Below, piece after piece: positions 17,978 to 27,672 of a stretch of DNA of 64,000 nt (positions are counted from its first letter, which is position 1; every line of letters starts with the position of its first letter). The notes below the pieces were generated by a model. That model was not told the DNA's origin. It worked only from the letters and a program-made list of their open reading frames with translations, and made no database searches. The stretch lies in the NCBI RefSeq assembly GCF_019063845.1, contig NZ_CP077683.1, forward strand, positions 4,394,501-4,458,500. The letters are read 5' to 3'. The translations under genes were made by a program, and so were the position numbers. Origin of the DNA: Geomonas subterranea. Lineage in GTDB: Bacteria > Desulfobacterota > Desulfuromonadia > Geobacterales > Geobacteraceae.

Positions 17978-20854
17978 ATGTTATCAAAGTATAAAGGGCG
18001 CTGTTTCCTGGTGCTGGCACTGCTGGTGCTGACACTGATGCAGTTGTCCGCGGGGAAGGCACAGGCCGCCCCACAGTACAACTATGACTGTTCTTTCTGT
18101 CACACGATGCCGCCGCTGGATTCGGGTACTGTGAAGAAAGACCCCAACACCGGCGCTGTCCCGGGTAACCATGCCGGTCACGCAACCTCTGCGGTCAACT
18201 CCTGTGTGACCTGCCACGGTAACCAGGTGAGCAGCTACGCGATGGGGCACCGCAACAAGACCATCGAGCTTGCCGACGGCATGGGCTACTCCAGGAAGAT
18301 CGCGGCCGGCTTCGTGAACCAGACTTCGGTACCGCCGAACCCGATGGGCACCTGCTCCACCGCGACCTGCCACAGCAACGGCAAAGGCACCCTGAGGGCG
18401 ACCCCGGCCTGGGGTAGCGCGGCGCTCACCGTGCCGGGCGGCTGCTCCGCCTGCCACGATGTCGCTCCTTCCACCGGCAACCACCCGACCGCGGGCACCA
18501 AGCACGGCAACTACTACGGCCTCGGCACCGGCTCCTGCGTGAAGTGCCACACCGACCACTCGGTACAGGCCAAGCCGTTCGCCCACGCCACCTCCGCCGG
18601 CCACCGCGCCATCGAGGTGAAATTCGCTGGCGGCGGCAGCTTCGCAGCCAACCAGTGCTCCAACGTCTACTGCCACAGCAACGGCCGCGGCACCTACACC
18701 CCCCCGACCTGGGGTGGGACCCTTACCTGCGCCGGCTGCCATGGTGACGCGACCACCAACACCCTGTCGGGCAACCACGCGAAACACGTGAACAACGCGG
18801 CCTTCCTCGGCACCAACTACGGCTGCGTCGAGTGCCACAGCTCGACCGTTACCAACGACACCACCATCTCCAGCTTCGCAAACCACGTGAACCAGACCAA
18901 GGACGTGGCCGGCACCCGCGTGGGCACCCCGGTGTCCGGGACCTGCTCCACCTCCTACTGCCACAGCGACGGCAAGGGCACCATGAAGAGCGTGACCTGG
19001 ACCGGTTCCACCGCGCTGACCTGTAAATCGTGCCACGGCGCCGATGCCGCTCCGGCCTTTACTTCCGTGGCCGGCGAGCCGAACTACACCAACGCCGGGG
19101 CCGACCAGCCGCGCGCCAACAGCCATAAAAACCACGTTGCTTCGGCCGCTGACTGCGCAAGCTGCCACGCCGACACCACCGCGAACGGCACCAGCATCAA
19201 GGCTGGTGGGTTCCACACCAACAGCACCCGTGACGTCAAGGCCGGCGCCAGGAGCTTCACCGTCGTCGGGAACACCTGCTCCGCGGTATCCTGCCACGAC
19301 GGCAACGGCATCGTCGCCAACGTCCCCGCTGTCAAGTGGGGTGCTTCCCTTGGCTGCAGCGGTTGCCACGGCAACTCCAGCACCCTTACCACCAACGCGC
19401 ACGCGGCGCACGTAAGCACCAAAGGGTATACCTGCGACACCTGCCACGCGGCTACTGTCAGCGGGAACACCTTCTTCGTCAACAAGGCTCTCCACGGCGA
19501 CGCCACCGTCGAAGTCGCCGGCGCCAGCGTGACCACCTGGGGCGGCACCGCCACCAAGACCTGCGCCACCTCCTGCCACCTCTCGGCAACCCCGCAGTGG
19601 AACGTCCCTGCATCCGGTGCCTGCGGTACCTGCCACACAGCGCTTTCCAACACCGCCGGCGGCCTGATCAACAGCAACGCGCACACCGCGCACTTCACGG
19701 CAGCTTACGGCCCGGGCTTCAACTCGACCCTGACCACCTCCTGCTCGAACTGCCACACCTCGAACACCGCGAGCACCCATGCCGACGGCACCCTGCAGCT
19801 CGCCGGCGGCATGAACAAGATCGGCACCTGCTCCACCTGCCACAGCCAGAGCACCAACTGGACCACCGGCCGTGTCACCTGCGAAAGCTGCCACTCGACC
19901 GCAGGCGGCCCGCTCTCCGTCATCGGCGGCCTCACCGCTCCTGACAAGACCCTCGCGGCCACCGCGGGCCACGGCAAGGCCGGCGTCGCCCAGGCCTGCT
20001 CCGCCTGCCACGACAACAGCTCCGCTCACATCAACGGCATAGCCGGCGATCAGAAGCGTCTGCTCGGCGTCCTGACCGGCGCGGCCAACCAGGAATGTAA
20101 CTACTGCCACACCAACGCCGCCAAGGTTACCGGCGCGGCACTCAACGTGAAAGTCCACCAGGCCACCGGCCTGGGCGCCAAGTGCTCGGACTGCCACAAC
20201 GCACACGGCACCACCAACGCCATGATGGTGAACGGCACCATCAACGGCACCGCAGTCAGCTTCACCGGCAACAACACCTTCGCCAACGGTGCCAGGACCG
20301 GCGTCTGCCAGGTCTGCCACACCACTACCCAGTACTTCACCAAGGCTGGCCAGCCGCAGGCAGCCCACGTCGACTCCACCACCAACTGTCTCGACTGCCA
20401 CGCGCACAACCCGGCCACCGGCCTCGCCTTCGTGCCCCCCGGCGGTTGCGACGCCTGCCACGGCTACCCGCCGGCACCGCGTCAGACCATCAGCGCGATC
20501 AGCTTCGGCGTACAGGGTAGCTGGTCTTCAGCCCGCTTCGAAGACTACTCCGGCGGCGGCGGCGCCCACATCGTCGCGGGGCACATCAAGAAAGACGCCA
20601 AGCCGTCTGAAGGTTGGGCTAACTGCCTCCCCTGCCACAAAGGGAGCGACGCTTCCCACGCCCGTGCCCTGCCGATCAGGACCCACGTGGAAAGCGTGAG
20701 CGTCGACATCGACCCGCAGTTCCGTTTCTCCGGCGATGCCCTCGCCACCTACACCAGCGCTACGCTGGTTTCCGGCGGGACCAACAAGTCGGGTAGCTGC
20801 TTCAACGTGAGCTGCCACTTCAAGCCAACCGCGAAGTGGAGCATCGAACGCTAA
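17978..20854 (+). CDS. Chimeric multiheme cytochrome c, 27 heme-type motifs (unit A only)
   Basis: A 958-residue exported protein starting MLSKYKGRCFLVLALLVL behind GAGGAGGA. The mature start APQYNYDCSFCHTMPPLDS and the CX4CH/CXXCH alternation of the first half match the 56-heme protein downstream. The second half (from about CESCHSTAGG) matches the C-terminus of the 24-heme protein upstream, including CDACHGYPPAP and RFEDYSGGGGAH. It therefore looks like a fusion of the two neighbouring families. I count 21 CXXCH, 5 CX4CH and one CX3CH (CATSCH, encoded near 19560), at a position where relatives have CX4CH. Unit B has no counterpart. Confidence 0.92.
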   Translation: MLSKYKGRCFLVLALLVLTLMQLSAGKAQAAPQYNYDCSFCHTMPPLDSGTVKKDPNTGAVPGNHAGHATSAVNSCVTCHGNQVSSYAMGHRNKTIELADGMGYSRKIAAGFVNQTSVPPNPMGTCSTATCHSNGKGTLRATPAWGSAALTVPGGCSACHDVAPSTGNHPTAGTKHGNYYGLGTGSCVKCHTDHSVQAKPFAHATSAGHRAIEVKFAGGGSFAANQCSNVYCHSNGRGTYTPPTWGGTLTCAGCHGDATTNTLSGNHAKHVNNAAFLGTNYGCVECHSSTVTNDTTISSFANHVNQTKDVAGTRVGTPVSGTCSTSYCHSDGKGTMKSVTWTGSTALTCKSCHGADAAPAFTSVAGEPNYTNAGADQPRANSHKNHVASAADCASCHADTTANGTSIKAGGFHTNSTRDVKAGARSFTVVGNTCSAVSCHDGNGIVANVPAVKWGASLGCSGCHGNSSTLTTNAHAAHVSTKGYTCDTCHAATVSGNTFFVNKALHGDATVEVAGASVTTWGGTATKTCATSCHLSATPQWNVPASGACGTCHTALSNTAGGLINSNAHTAHFTAAYGPGFNSTLTTSCSNCHTSNTASTHADGTLQLAGGMNKIGTCSTCHSQSTNWTTGRVTCESCHSTAGGPLSVIGGLTAPDKTLAATAGHGKAGVAQACSACHDNSSAHINGIAGDQKRLLGVLTGAANQECNYCHTNAAKVTGAALNVKVHQATGLGAKCSDCHNAHGTTNAMMVNGTINGTAVSFTGNNTFANGARTGVCQVCHTTTQYFTKAGQPQAAHVDSTTNCLDCHAHNPATGLAFVPPGGCDACHGYPPAPRQTISAISFGVQGSWSSARFEDYSGGGGAHIVAGHIKKDAKPSEGWANCLPCHKGSDASHARALPIRTHVESVSVDIDPQFRFSGDALATYTSATLVSGGTNKSGSCFNVSCHFKPTAKWSIER

Positions 20855-20901
20855 GCAGTTAAAGACGCTTTATCCGTTATAAAACAGCAGCATGTGAAAA
20901 C

Positions 20902-20931
20902 CCCGGCGGGGGAGTGGATCCCCCCGCCGGG
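20902..20931 (+). other. GC-rich intercistronic hairpin before the 56-heme gene (unit A)
   Basis: CCCGGCGGGGG (20902-20912) pairs perfectly with CCCCCGCCGGG (20921-20931); loop of 8 nt, no T tract. The corresponding hairpin before the unit B gene (41998-42024) has different bases but the same shape. This suggests mRNA stabilisation or processing rather than termination. Confidence 0.7.
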
Positions 20932-20982
20932 TCGTGGATGAACTAGCACTACGGTCAGGTGTTTTGAGATAAAGGAGTGGAA

Positions 20983-23900
20983 ATGAGGGGCTACCGCAGA
21001 CTCGGATGGTATAACCCACGAGTGATAGCTTTGCTGATGACGCTGGGAGTTACACTCTTGGCTGGCACAAAGGCCGAGGCCGCACCGCAGTACAACTACG
21101 GGTGCGACGCCTGCCACACCATGCCTCCTCTTGACTCGGCGAACGGCCGGCGTATTCCCGCCACCGGCGCATTCAAGGGCAATCATGGCAGCCACGCCGA
21201 CAGTAACGCCTTGTCGTGCACGAAGTGTCACGGCTCCGCCGTACTCGTGTACCAGAACGGCCACCGCACAGCTGACATCAAGGTCTCCGGCAACATCAAC
21301 GGTTCCGCGACGGGTAGTTACAGCCGGGCCTTCCTGAACCAGACCTCGGTGCCCCCGAATCCGCTTGGGTCCTGCTCCAACGTGAACTGTCACTTCGAGC
21401 GCACCAGCCCCGAGTGGGGGAGTGCTGCCTACTCCAGCCCCGCCGACTGCAACAGTTGCCACGGCAACTCGCCCAGCGCCGGCCATCCCGTCTCCGGTTC
21501 CAAACACGGCACCTATTACGGCACCGGCACCAGCTCCTGCGTCAAGTGCCATACCGACCATACCGTAGCGGCGACCCCCTTCGCGCATGCCACCAGCGTG
21601 ACCCACCGCGGCATCGCGGTCAGCTTCAACGCGGCACCCAACAACGGCGGGAGCTACTCCGGCCCGACCAACGACTTTCTCCCGAGCCAGACCAACACCT
21701 TTGGAACGTGCTCGGGCATCTATTGCCACAGCGACGGCACCACGAAGACCGGTCCCTTCACGGTGACCACCGCCCCTTCCTGGGGCAACGCGACCCTTGG
21801 CTGCAACGGCTGCCACGGCGGACCGGCGTCCCTCGGTAGCCCGATCGGCACCGGGAAACACCAGGCCCATATCAACAACCCGGGGGCCCTGGGGAGCAAC
21901 TACGGCTGCGTCGAGTGCCATGCGAAAACCGCAGCGAGCGACTCCGCAGTCGCCGTTACCGCGAACCACGTCAACACCTTCGTCGAGTACTCCGGCGCGA
22001 AGGCCGGCAAGAACTACTCCGCAGGTTCCTGCTCCAACACCTACTGCCACACCTCGGGCAAGAAGGGTGTCGCGGGCGTGGCCTCGACCGTCGAGCCGGG
22101 CAACCCGTCCTGGAGCGGCGCGGCCATGGTCTGTAACGGCTGCCACGGTGTCCAGCCGATGGGGACCGCAGGGGTCGCCTTCAGCTCCGTCGCGGGCGAG
22201 CCTAACTACGTGAGCTCCGGCCTTGCCGCCGCCAACAGCCATCAGAAGCACGTCGGGGCGGCGGGTGCGTCCACCTGCAACAGCTGCCACGCCAAGACCA
22301 CGACCACCGGCACCAGCATCGTCGCCGGCGGCCAGCATATCGACGGCTTCATCAACTACACCTCCGGAAGCGCCAGCTTCGGCAAGAAGGCCAACAAGAC
22401 CTGCTCCAACATCAGCTGCCATTCCGGCAACGGCAAGGTTCCCGTGGTAGCGGACGCCCAATGGGGCACCAGCCTCGGCTGCAACGGCTGCCACGGTGGC
22501 CCGCTCGCGTTGGGAAGCAACGTCATCAATACCGGCGCGCACCCCCAGCACACGAACCAGCCTTCGGTGATCGGCGACAACATGATCTGCGCCGAATGTC
22601 ACGCGAAGACCGTCGCGGTCGACACGGCCATCGCCACTCCGGCGAACCACATGAACAACTTCGTGGACTACTCCGGCGTAAAGGCAGGCAAGAGCAGCAC
22701 GCTGGTCTCCGGTTCCTGCTCCGCGACCTACTGCCACACCTCCGGCAAGAAGGGGCAGGCCGGCATGGTCGCCACCGTCGAGCCCGCCAATCCGTCCTGG
22801 AGCGGACCGGCCATGGGGTGCAGCGGCTGCCACGGCGCCAAGGCTTTCGGGACCGCCGGGGTCGCCTTTACTTCCGTCGCGGGTGAGCCGAACTACGTGA
22901 GTTCGGGCCTTACCGCCGCCAACAGCCACGAAAAGCACGTCGGTGCTGCCGGCGCGACCACCTGCGCCAACTGCCACTCTAAAACCACGGCCAACGGCAC
23001 GGCTATCATCGCCGGTAGCCAGCATCTGGACCGCCTGGCCAACTACACCTCCGCCAACGGCAGCTTCGGCAAGGCCGCCAGCAAGAGCTGCTCCAACATC
23101 ACCTGCCACAGCGGCAACGGCAAGGTTTCCGGCGTGTTCGACGCCCAGTGGGGCACCGCCCTTGGCTGCAACGGCTGCCACGGCGGCCCGGCTTCCCTGG
23201 GCACCAGGAAGCTTGCGTCCGGCAAGCACGCGGCGCACATGGACCAGGCTAACGTCCTGGGGGACAACCTGGGTTGTGTCGAGTGCCACTCCAAGACCGT
23301 CTCCAGCGACTCGGCTGTATCCACGCCGCTCAACCACCTGAACTCCTTCGTGGACTACTCCGGCGTCAGGGCAGGAAGAAGCACCACCTACAGCGGCGGC
23401 ACCTGCTCCGCCAGCTACTGCCACACCTCCGGCAAGAAGGGGCAGTCCGGCATGGTGGCGACCGTCGAGCCGGCGGCTCCCTCCTGGAGCGGCCCCGCCA
23501 TGGGGTGCAACGGCTGTCACGGCGCGAAAGCCATGGGTACCGCCGGGGTCGCATTCAACTCGGTGGCGGGCGAGCCGAACTACGTGAGCTCCGGCCTCGC
23601 CGCCGCCAACAGCCATGAGAAACACGTAGGCGCCGCCGGCGCCACCACCTGCGCCAAGTGCCACGCCAAGACCACGAGCAACGGCACCACACTCATCGCA
23701 GGGAACCAGCACCTGAACGGCTTCGCCAACTACACCGCCGCCGACCTGAGCTTCGGCAAGAAGGTGAACAAGACCTGCTCCAACATCAGCTGCCACTCGG
23801 GCAACGGCAAAATCGTCTCGGTCGCCGACGCGCAGTGGGGCGCCACCCTCAACTGCAACGGCTGCCACGGCGGTCCGGCTGCCCTTGGCAGCAACGTCAT

Positions 23901-26900
23901 CAACACCGGTGCGCACATGCAGCACACCAACCAGCCCTCGGTGCTCGGGGATAACCTTGTGTGCGCCGAGTGCCACTCCAACACCGTCTCCAGCAACACC
24001 GCCATCGGCACGCCTGCAAACCACATCAACAACTTCGTCGACTACTCCGGCGCCAAGGCGGGCAAGAGGAGCACCCTGGTCTCGGGCACCTGCTCCGCAA
24101 CCTACTGCCATACCTCCGGCAAGAAGGGGCAGGCCAACATGGTGGCCACCGTCGAGCCGGCGGCCCCGAACTGGAGCGCCACCGGCATGGGATGCAACGG
24201 CTGCCACGGCGCGCAGCCCTTCGGGACCGCGGGCGTTGACTTCGCTTCGGTAGCCGGCGAGCCCAACTACGTGAACGGCACGGCCGGCTCCACCAACGCC
24301 AACTCCCATAAGAAACACGTCGGTGCGGCCGGTGCCACCACTTGCTCCAACTGCCACTCGAAGACCACGAGCAACGGCACGGCCATCATCGCGGGAAGCC
24401 AGCACCTGGACCGCCTGGCCAACTACACCTCCGCCAACGGCAGTTTCGGAAAGGTCGCCAACAAGACCTGCTCCAACATCACCTGCCACAGCGGCAACGG
24501 CAAGGTGGTGGGCGTGGCCGACGCCCAGTGGGGCGACACCCTGCTGTGCAACGGCTGCCACGGCGGCCCGGCGTCCCTGGGCACCAGGAAGCTCAACACA
24601 GGCAGCCATTCGCAGCACATGGACCAGGCCACCGTCCTGGGCGACAACCTGGGGTGCGTCGAGTGCCACTCGAAGACGGTCTCCAGCGACTCGCTGGTCT
24701 CCACGCCTGCCAACCACCTGAACAACTTCGTCGACTACTCCGGCGTCAGGGCGGGCCGGAGCACCACCTACAGCGGCGGCACCTGCTCCGCCACCTACTG
24801 CCACACCTCCGGCAAGAAGGGGCAGACCGGGATGGTGGCGACGGTCGAGCCGGCAGCCCCCTCTTGGGGCGGCGCGGCCATGGGTTGCAACGGCTGCCAC
24901 GGCGCGAAAGCCATGGGTACCGCCGGGGTCGCCTTTAACTCGGTGGCGGGCGAGCCGAACTATGTGAGCTCCGGCCTCGCCGCGGCCAACAGCCACGAAA
25001 AGCACGTCGGCGCCGCCGGCGCCACTACCTGCGCCAAGTGCCACGCGAAAACCACCGCAAACGGCACCACGCTGATCGCGGGTAACCAGCACCTGAACGG
25101 CTTCTCCAACTACACCGCAGCCGATCTCAGTTTCGGCAAGAAGGTGAACAAGACCTGCTCCAACATCACCTGCCACTCGGGCAACGGCAAGATCGCCTCT
25201 GTCGCCGACGCGCAGTGGGGCACCGCCCTCAACTGCAACGGCTGCCACGGCGGCCCGGTCGGCCTGCCCACCAACAGGATCGTCACCGGGGCGCACGCGC
25301 AGCACACGAACCAGAGCGGGGTGATCGGGGACAACCTGGCGTGCGTCGAGTGCCATGCCAACACGGTCACCAGCGACACCAGCCTGGGCGCCGCCAACCA
25401 CATGAACAACTTCGTGGACTACTCCGGTGTCAGGGCGGGCAAGAGGAGCACCGTGGTCGGCGGCACCTGTTCCGCGACCTACTGCCACACCTCCGGCAAG
25501 AAGGGACAGCCCGGCATGGTCGCCACCATCGAACCGGCGGCCCCGAACTGGAGCGGCACCGGTATGGGCTGCAACGGCTGCCACGGTGCGCAGGGCCTGG
25601 GTACCGCCGGGGTAGAGTTCGCCACCGTAGCGGGCGAGCCTAACTACACGTCCGGCCTGCCGGGGACCGAGAGCGCCAACTCCCATAAGAAGCACGTGGG
25701 GAGCGGCGGGGCCGGGACCTGCGTTTTCTGTCACTCCAAGACCACCAGCAACGGGATTGCCATCATCAGCGGCAGCCAGCACCTGAACGGCTTCAACAAC
25801 TTCACCTCGGGTGGCGGCAAAACCTTCTACAAACGCGCCAACAAGACCTGCTCCAACATCAGCTGCCACTCCGGCAACGGCAGGGTGGCGGGCGTGCCCG
25901 ACGCGCAGTGGGGCGCCACCATTGGCTGCAACGGCTGCCACGGCGGCCCGGTGGCCCTGGGTAGCAACATCCTTGCCACCGGCTCGCATCCCCAGCACGT
26001 GAACACCGGCTCCGCCGCGACCAACTACGGCTGCGTGGAGTGTCACGCACAGAGTGTCTCCAGCGATACCCAGATCTCCAACACGCTGGTCCACGCCGAC
26101 ACCTACGTGAACTACTCCGGCGTCAAGGCCGGCAAGAGCAGCACCTATGTCGGCGGCATCTGCTCCGCCAGCTACTGCCACAGCTCCGGCAAGAAGGGAC
26201 AGACCGGCATGGTTGCGACGGTCGAGCCGGCAGCTCCGTCCTGGGGCGGCACCGCGCTGGGCTGCAACGGCTGCCACGGCGCCAAGACCTTCGGCACCGC
26301 CGGGGTCGCCTTCACCTCTGTCGCCGGCGAGCCGAACTACACCAGCGGGTCCCAAGGCTCCCCCAGCGCCAACTCGCACCAGAAACACGTGAAGGCAGCC
26401 GGCGCCGCAACCTGCGTGCTGTGCCACAGCAGCACCGTGGATGCAACCGGTACCGTCATCATCGGCAACCACACTAACAAGGTGGCCGACGTCCTTAACG
26501 GCGGCACCGCAAGCTTCGGCTACCCGGGTAGCAAGACCTGCACCAACGTCTCCTGCCACGCAGGCACCGGCTACACCGCCACCAACGCCGTCTGGGGCGC
26601 AACGCTTGACTGCAAGGGCTGCCACGCCACCCTGTCCGGCGCGCACACCCGCCACGTCGGCACCGCCTGGGGCACCCTGCCGTTCTACAACTACACGGCC
26701 AACGTCTCGACCGGTACCGATACCGACGGCGTCACCTGGAAGGCCTACGGCTTCGGCTGCGCCAACTGTCACCCGCTCACCCTGGCCAACCACATGAACG
26801 GCACCGTCGAGGTGGAGCTGAACACCGCGACCAACGCCAGCACGCTCAGGAAGAAGAACACCGCCGCCGGCCTCATCGGCAGCACTGGTACCGGTACGGT

Positions 26901-27579
26901 CTCCTGCTCCAACGTCTACTGCCACGAGAACACCACCACGCCGCAGTGGAACCAGACCTACACCGCGGCGACCCGCTGCTCCGGCTGCCACGAGAACGCG
27001 CCGAGCACCGACTCGCACCTGTCCCACAAGGTCGGCATCCACTACGACAACATCTTCAGCGGCACGAGCGGCCTGCTCCCGGCTGCCGGCGCCGTCGGGG
27101 TGAACGCGGGCCACGGCGACCCGGCGCAGTCGACCACCATCGGCTGCAACATCTGCCACTACAACACGGTCAACGTTGCCAGGAACAAGTACAACAGCTC
27201 CTGCTCCACCGCGGCGTGCCACGGCAACACGACCGGCAACAACACCGACGCCCTTGGCGCTTCCAGGATCACCAACCTGGCCAACCACGTGAACGGCAAG
27301 AACGACATAGCCTTCGTGCCGAACGCCTACATGAAGTCGAAGGCCCAGGTCACCGATGCCGCCTTCGTGAACTACACCGGCGGCCTGGGGGGGTGGAACA
27401 AGACCCGTACCTACAAGCAGGGTGTGACTTCCTACGATACGTCGAAGAACTACCTGACCGTGGGCACTTACTCCAACGGCAGCTGCTCCAACATCGCCTG
27501 CCACAACGGCAACGCCGTACACTGGGTCAACGACTTCGGCGGGGCACGTGATTGCACCATGTGCCATCTCAACCTGTAA
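20983..27579 (+). CDS. Giant 56-heme c-type cytochrome built of hexaheme repeats (unit A)
   Basis: A 2198-residue exported protein. ATG 20983 follows AAAGGAG; signal peptide from MRGYRRLGWYNPRVIALL to about AEA, mature start APQYNYGCDACHTMPPLDS. I count 37 CXXCH and 19 CX4CH motifs, 56 in all, about one per 39 residues. The pattern fits the Geobacter CxxxxCH...CXXCH domain family (TIGR01904 type). The central part is a tandem repeat of about 230 residues with six motifs per repeat, in the order CSATYCH, CNGCHGA, CANCHSK, CSNISCH, CNGCHGG, CVECH. The C-terminal third (from CVLCHSS) is non-repetitive. Such a protein could act as a covalent heme wire at the cell surface (inference). The paralog is at 42070. 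Confidence 0.93.
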   Translation: MRGYRRLGWYNPRVIALLMTLGVTLLAGTKAEAAPQYNYGCDACHTMPPLDSANGRRIPATGAFKGNHGSHADSNALSCTKCHGSAVLVYQNGHRTADIKVSGNINGSATGSYSRAFLNQTSVPPNPLGSCSNVNCHFERTSPEWGSAAYSSPADCNSCHGNSPSAGHPVSGSKHGTYYGTGTSSCVKCHTDHTVAATPFAHATSVTHRGIAVSFNAAPNNGGSYSGPTNDFLPSQTNTFGTCSGIYCHSDGTTKTGPFTVTTAPSWGNATLGCNGCHGGPASLGSPIGTGKHQAHINNPGALGSNYGCVECHAKTAASDSAVAVTANHVNTFVEYSGAKAGKNYSAGSCSNTYCHTSGKKGVAGVASTVEPGNPSWSGAAMVCNGCHGVQPMGTAGVAFSSVAGEPNYVSSGLAAANSHQKHVGAAGASTCNSCHAKTTTTGTSIVAGGQHIDGFINYTSGSASFGKKANKTCSNISCHSGNGKVPVVADAQWGTSLGCNGCHGGPLALGSNVINTGAHPQHTNQPSVIGDNMICAECHAKTVAVDTAIATPANHMNNFVDYSGVKAGKSSTLVSGSCSATYCHTSGKKGQAGMVATVEPANPSWSGPAMGCSGCHGAKAFGTAGVAFTSVAGEPNYVSSGLTAANSHEKHVGAAGATTCANCHSKTTANGTAIIAGSQHLDRLANYTSANGSFGKAASKSCSNITCHSGNGKVSGVFDAQWGTALGCNGCHGGPASLGTRKLASGKHAAHMDQANVLGDNLGCVECHSKTVSSDSAVSTPLNHLNSFVDYSGVRAGRSTTYSGGTCSASYCHTSGKKGQSGMVATVEPAAPSWSGPAMGCNGCHGAKAMGTAGVAFNSVAGEPNYVSSGLAAANSHEKHVGAAGATTCAKCHAKTTSNGTTLIAGNQHLNGFANYTAADLSFGKKVNKTCSNISCHSGNGKIVSVADAQWGATLNCNGCHGGPAALGSNVINTGAHMQHTNQPSVLGDNLVCAECHSNTVSSNTAIGTPANHINNFVDYSGAKAGKRSTLVSGTCSATYCHTSGKKGQANMVATVEPAAPNWSATGMGCNGCHGAQPFGTAGVDFASVAGEPNYVNGTAGSTNANSHKKHVGAAGATTCSNCHSKTTSNGTAIIAGSQHLDRLANYTSANGSFGKVANKTCSNITCHSGNGKVVGVADAQWGDTLLCNGCHGGPASLGTRKLNTGSHSQHMDQATVLGDNLGCVECHSKTVSSDSLVSTPANHLNNFVDYSGVRAGRSTTYSGGTCSATYCHTSGKKGQTGMVATVEPAAPSWGGAAMGCNGCHGAKAMGTAGVAFNSVAGEPNYVSSGLAAANSHEKHVGAAGATTCAKCHAKTTANGTTLIAGNQHLNGFSNYTAADLSFGKKVNKTCSNITCHSGNGKIASVADAQWGTALNCNGCHGGPVGLPTNRIVTGAHAQHTNQSGVIGDNLACVECHANTVTSDTSLGAANHMNNFVDYSGVRAGKRSTVVGGTCSATYCHTSGKKGQPGMVATIEPAAPNWSGTGMGCNGCHGAQGLGTAGVEFATVAGEPNYTSGLPGTESANSHKKHVGSGGAGTCVFCHSKTTSNGIAIISGSQHLNGFNNFTSGGGKTFYKRANKTCSNISCHSGNGRVAGVPDAQWGATIGCNGCHGGPVALGSNILATGSHPQHVNTGSAATNYGCVECHAQSVSSDTQISNTLVHADTYVNYSGVKAGKSSTYVGGICSASYCHSSGKKGQTGMVATVEPAAPSWGGTALGCNGCHGAKTFGTAGVAFTSVAGEPNYTSGSQGSPSANSHQKHVKAAGAATCVLCHSSTVDATGTVIIGNHTNKVADVLNGGTASFGYPGSKTCTNVSCHAGTGYTATNAVWGATLDCKGCHATLSGAHTRHVGTAWGTLPFYNYTANVSTGTDTDGVTWKAYGFGCANCHPLTLANHMNGTVEVELNTATNASTLRKKNTAAGLIGSTGTGTVSCSNVYCHENTTTPQWNQTYTAATRCSGCHENAPSTDSHLSHKVGIHYDNIFSGTSGLLPAAGAVGVNAGHGDPAQSTTIGCNICHYNTVNVARNKYNSSCSTAACHGNTTGNNTDALGASRITNLANHVNGKNDIAFVPNAYMKSKAQVTDAAFVNYTGGLGGWNKTRTYKQGVTSYDTSKNYLTVGTYSNGSCSNIACHNGNAVHWVNDFGGARDCTMCHLNL
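22030..26160 (+). repeat. Six tandem hexaheme coding repeats of 684-693 bp (unit A)
   Basis: Measured at the first Cys of each CSATYCH-type motif, repeats start at 22030, 22717, 23404, 24091, 24784 and 25468, and the next register is at 26161. Periods are 687, 687, 687, 693, 684 and 693 bp. All are multiples of 3 and each encodes six heme motifs. Confidence 0.9.
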
Positions 27580-27586
27580 CCACGTT

Positions 27587-27610
27587 CCTCCCGGGCTCAT
27601 GCCCGGGAGG
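27587..27610 (+). other. Hairpin between 56-heme and single-heme genes (unit A)
   Basis: CCTCCCGGGC (27587-27596) and GCCCGGGAGG (27601-27610) form a perfect 10-bp stem with loop TCAT and no T tract. An equivalent hairpin lies in unit B at 48721-48742. Confidence 0.7.
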
Positions 27611-27672
27611 GACTTCCAAAGAACTTTGAGTTTCGATACATAACGGCAAAAAACGATGGGGAAGAGGTCACT

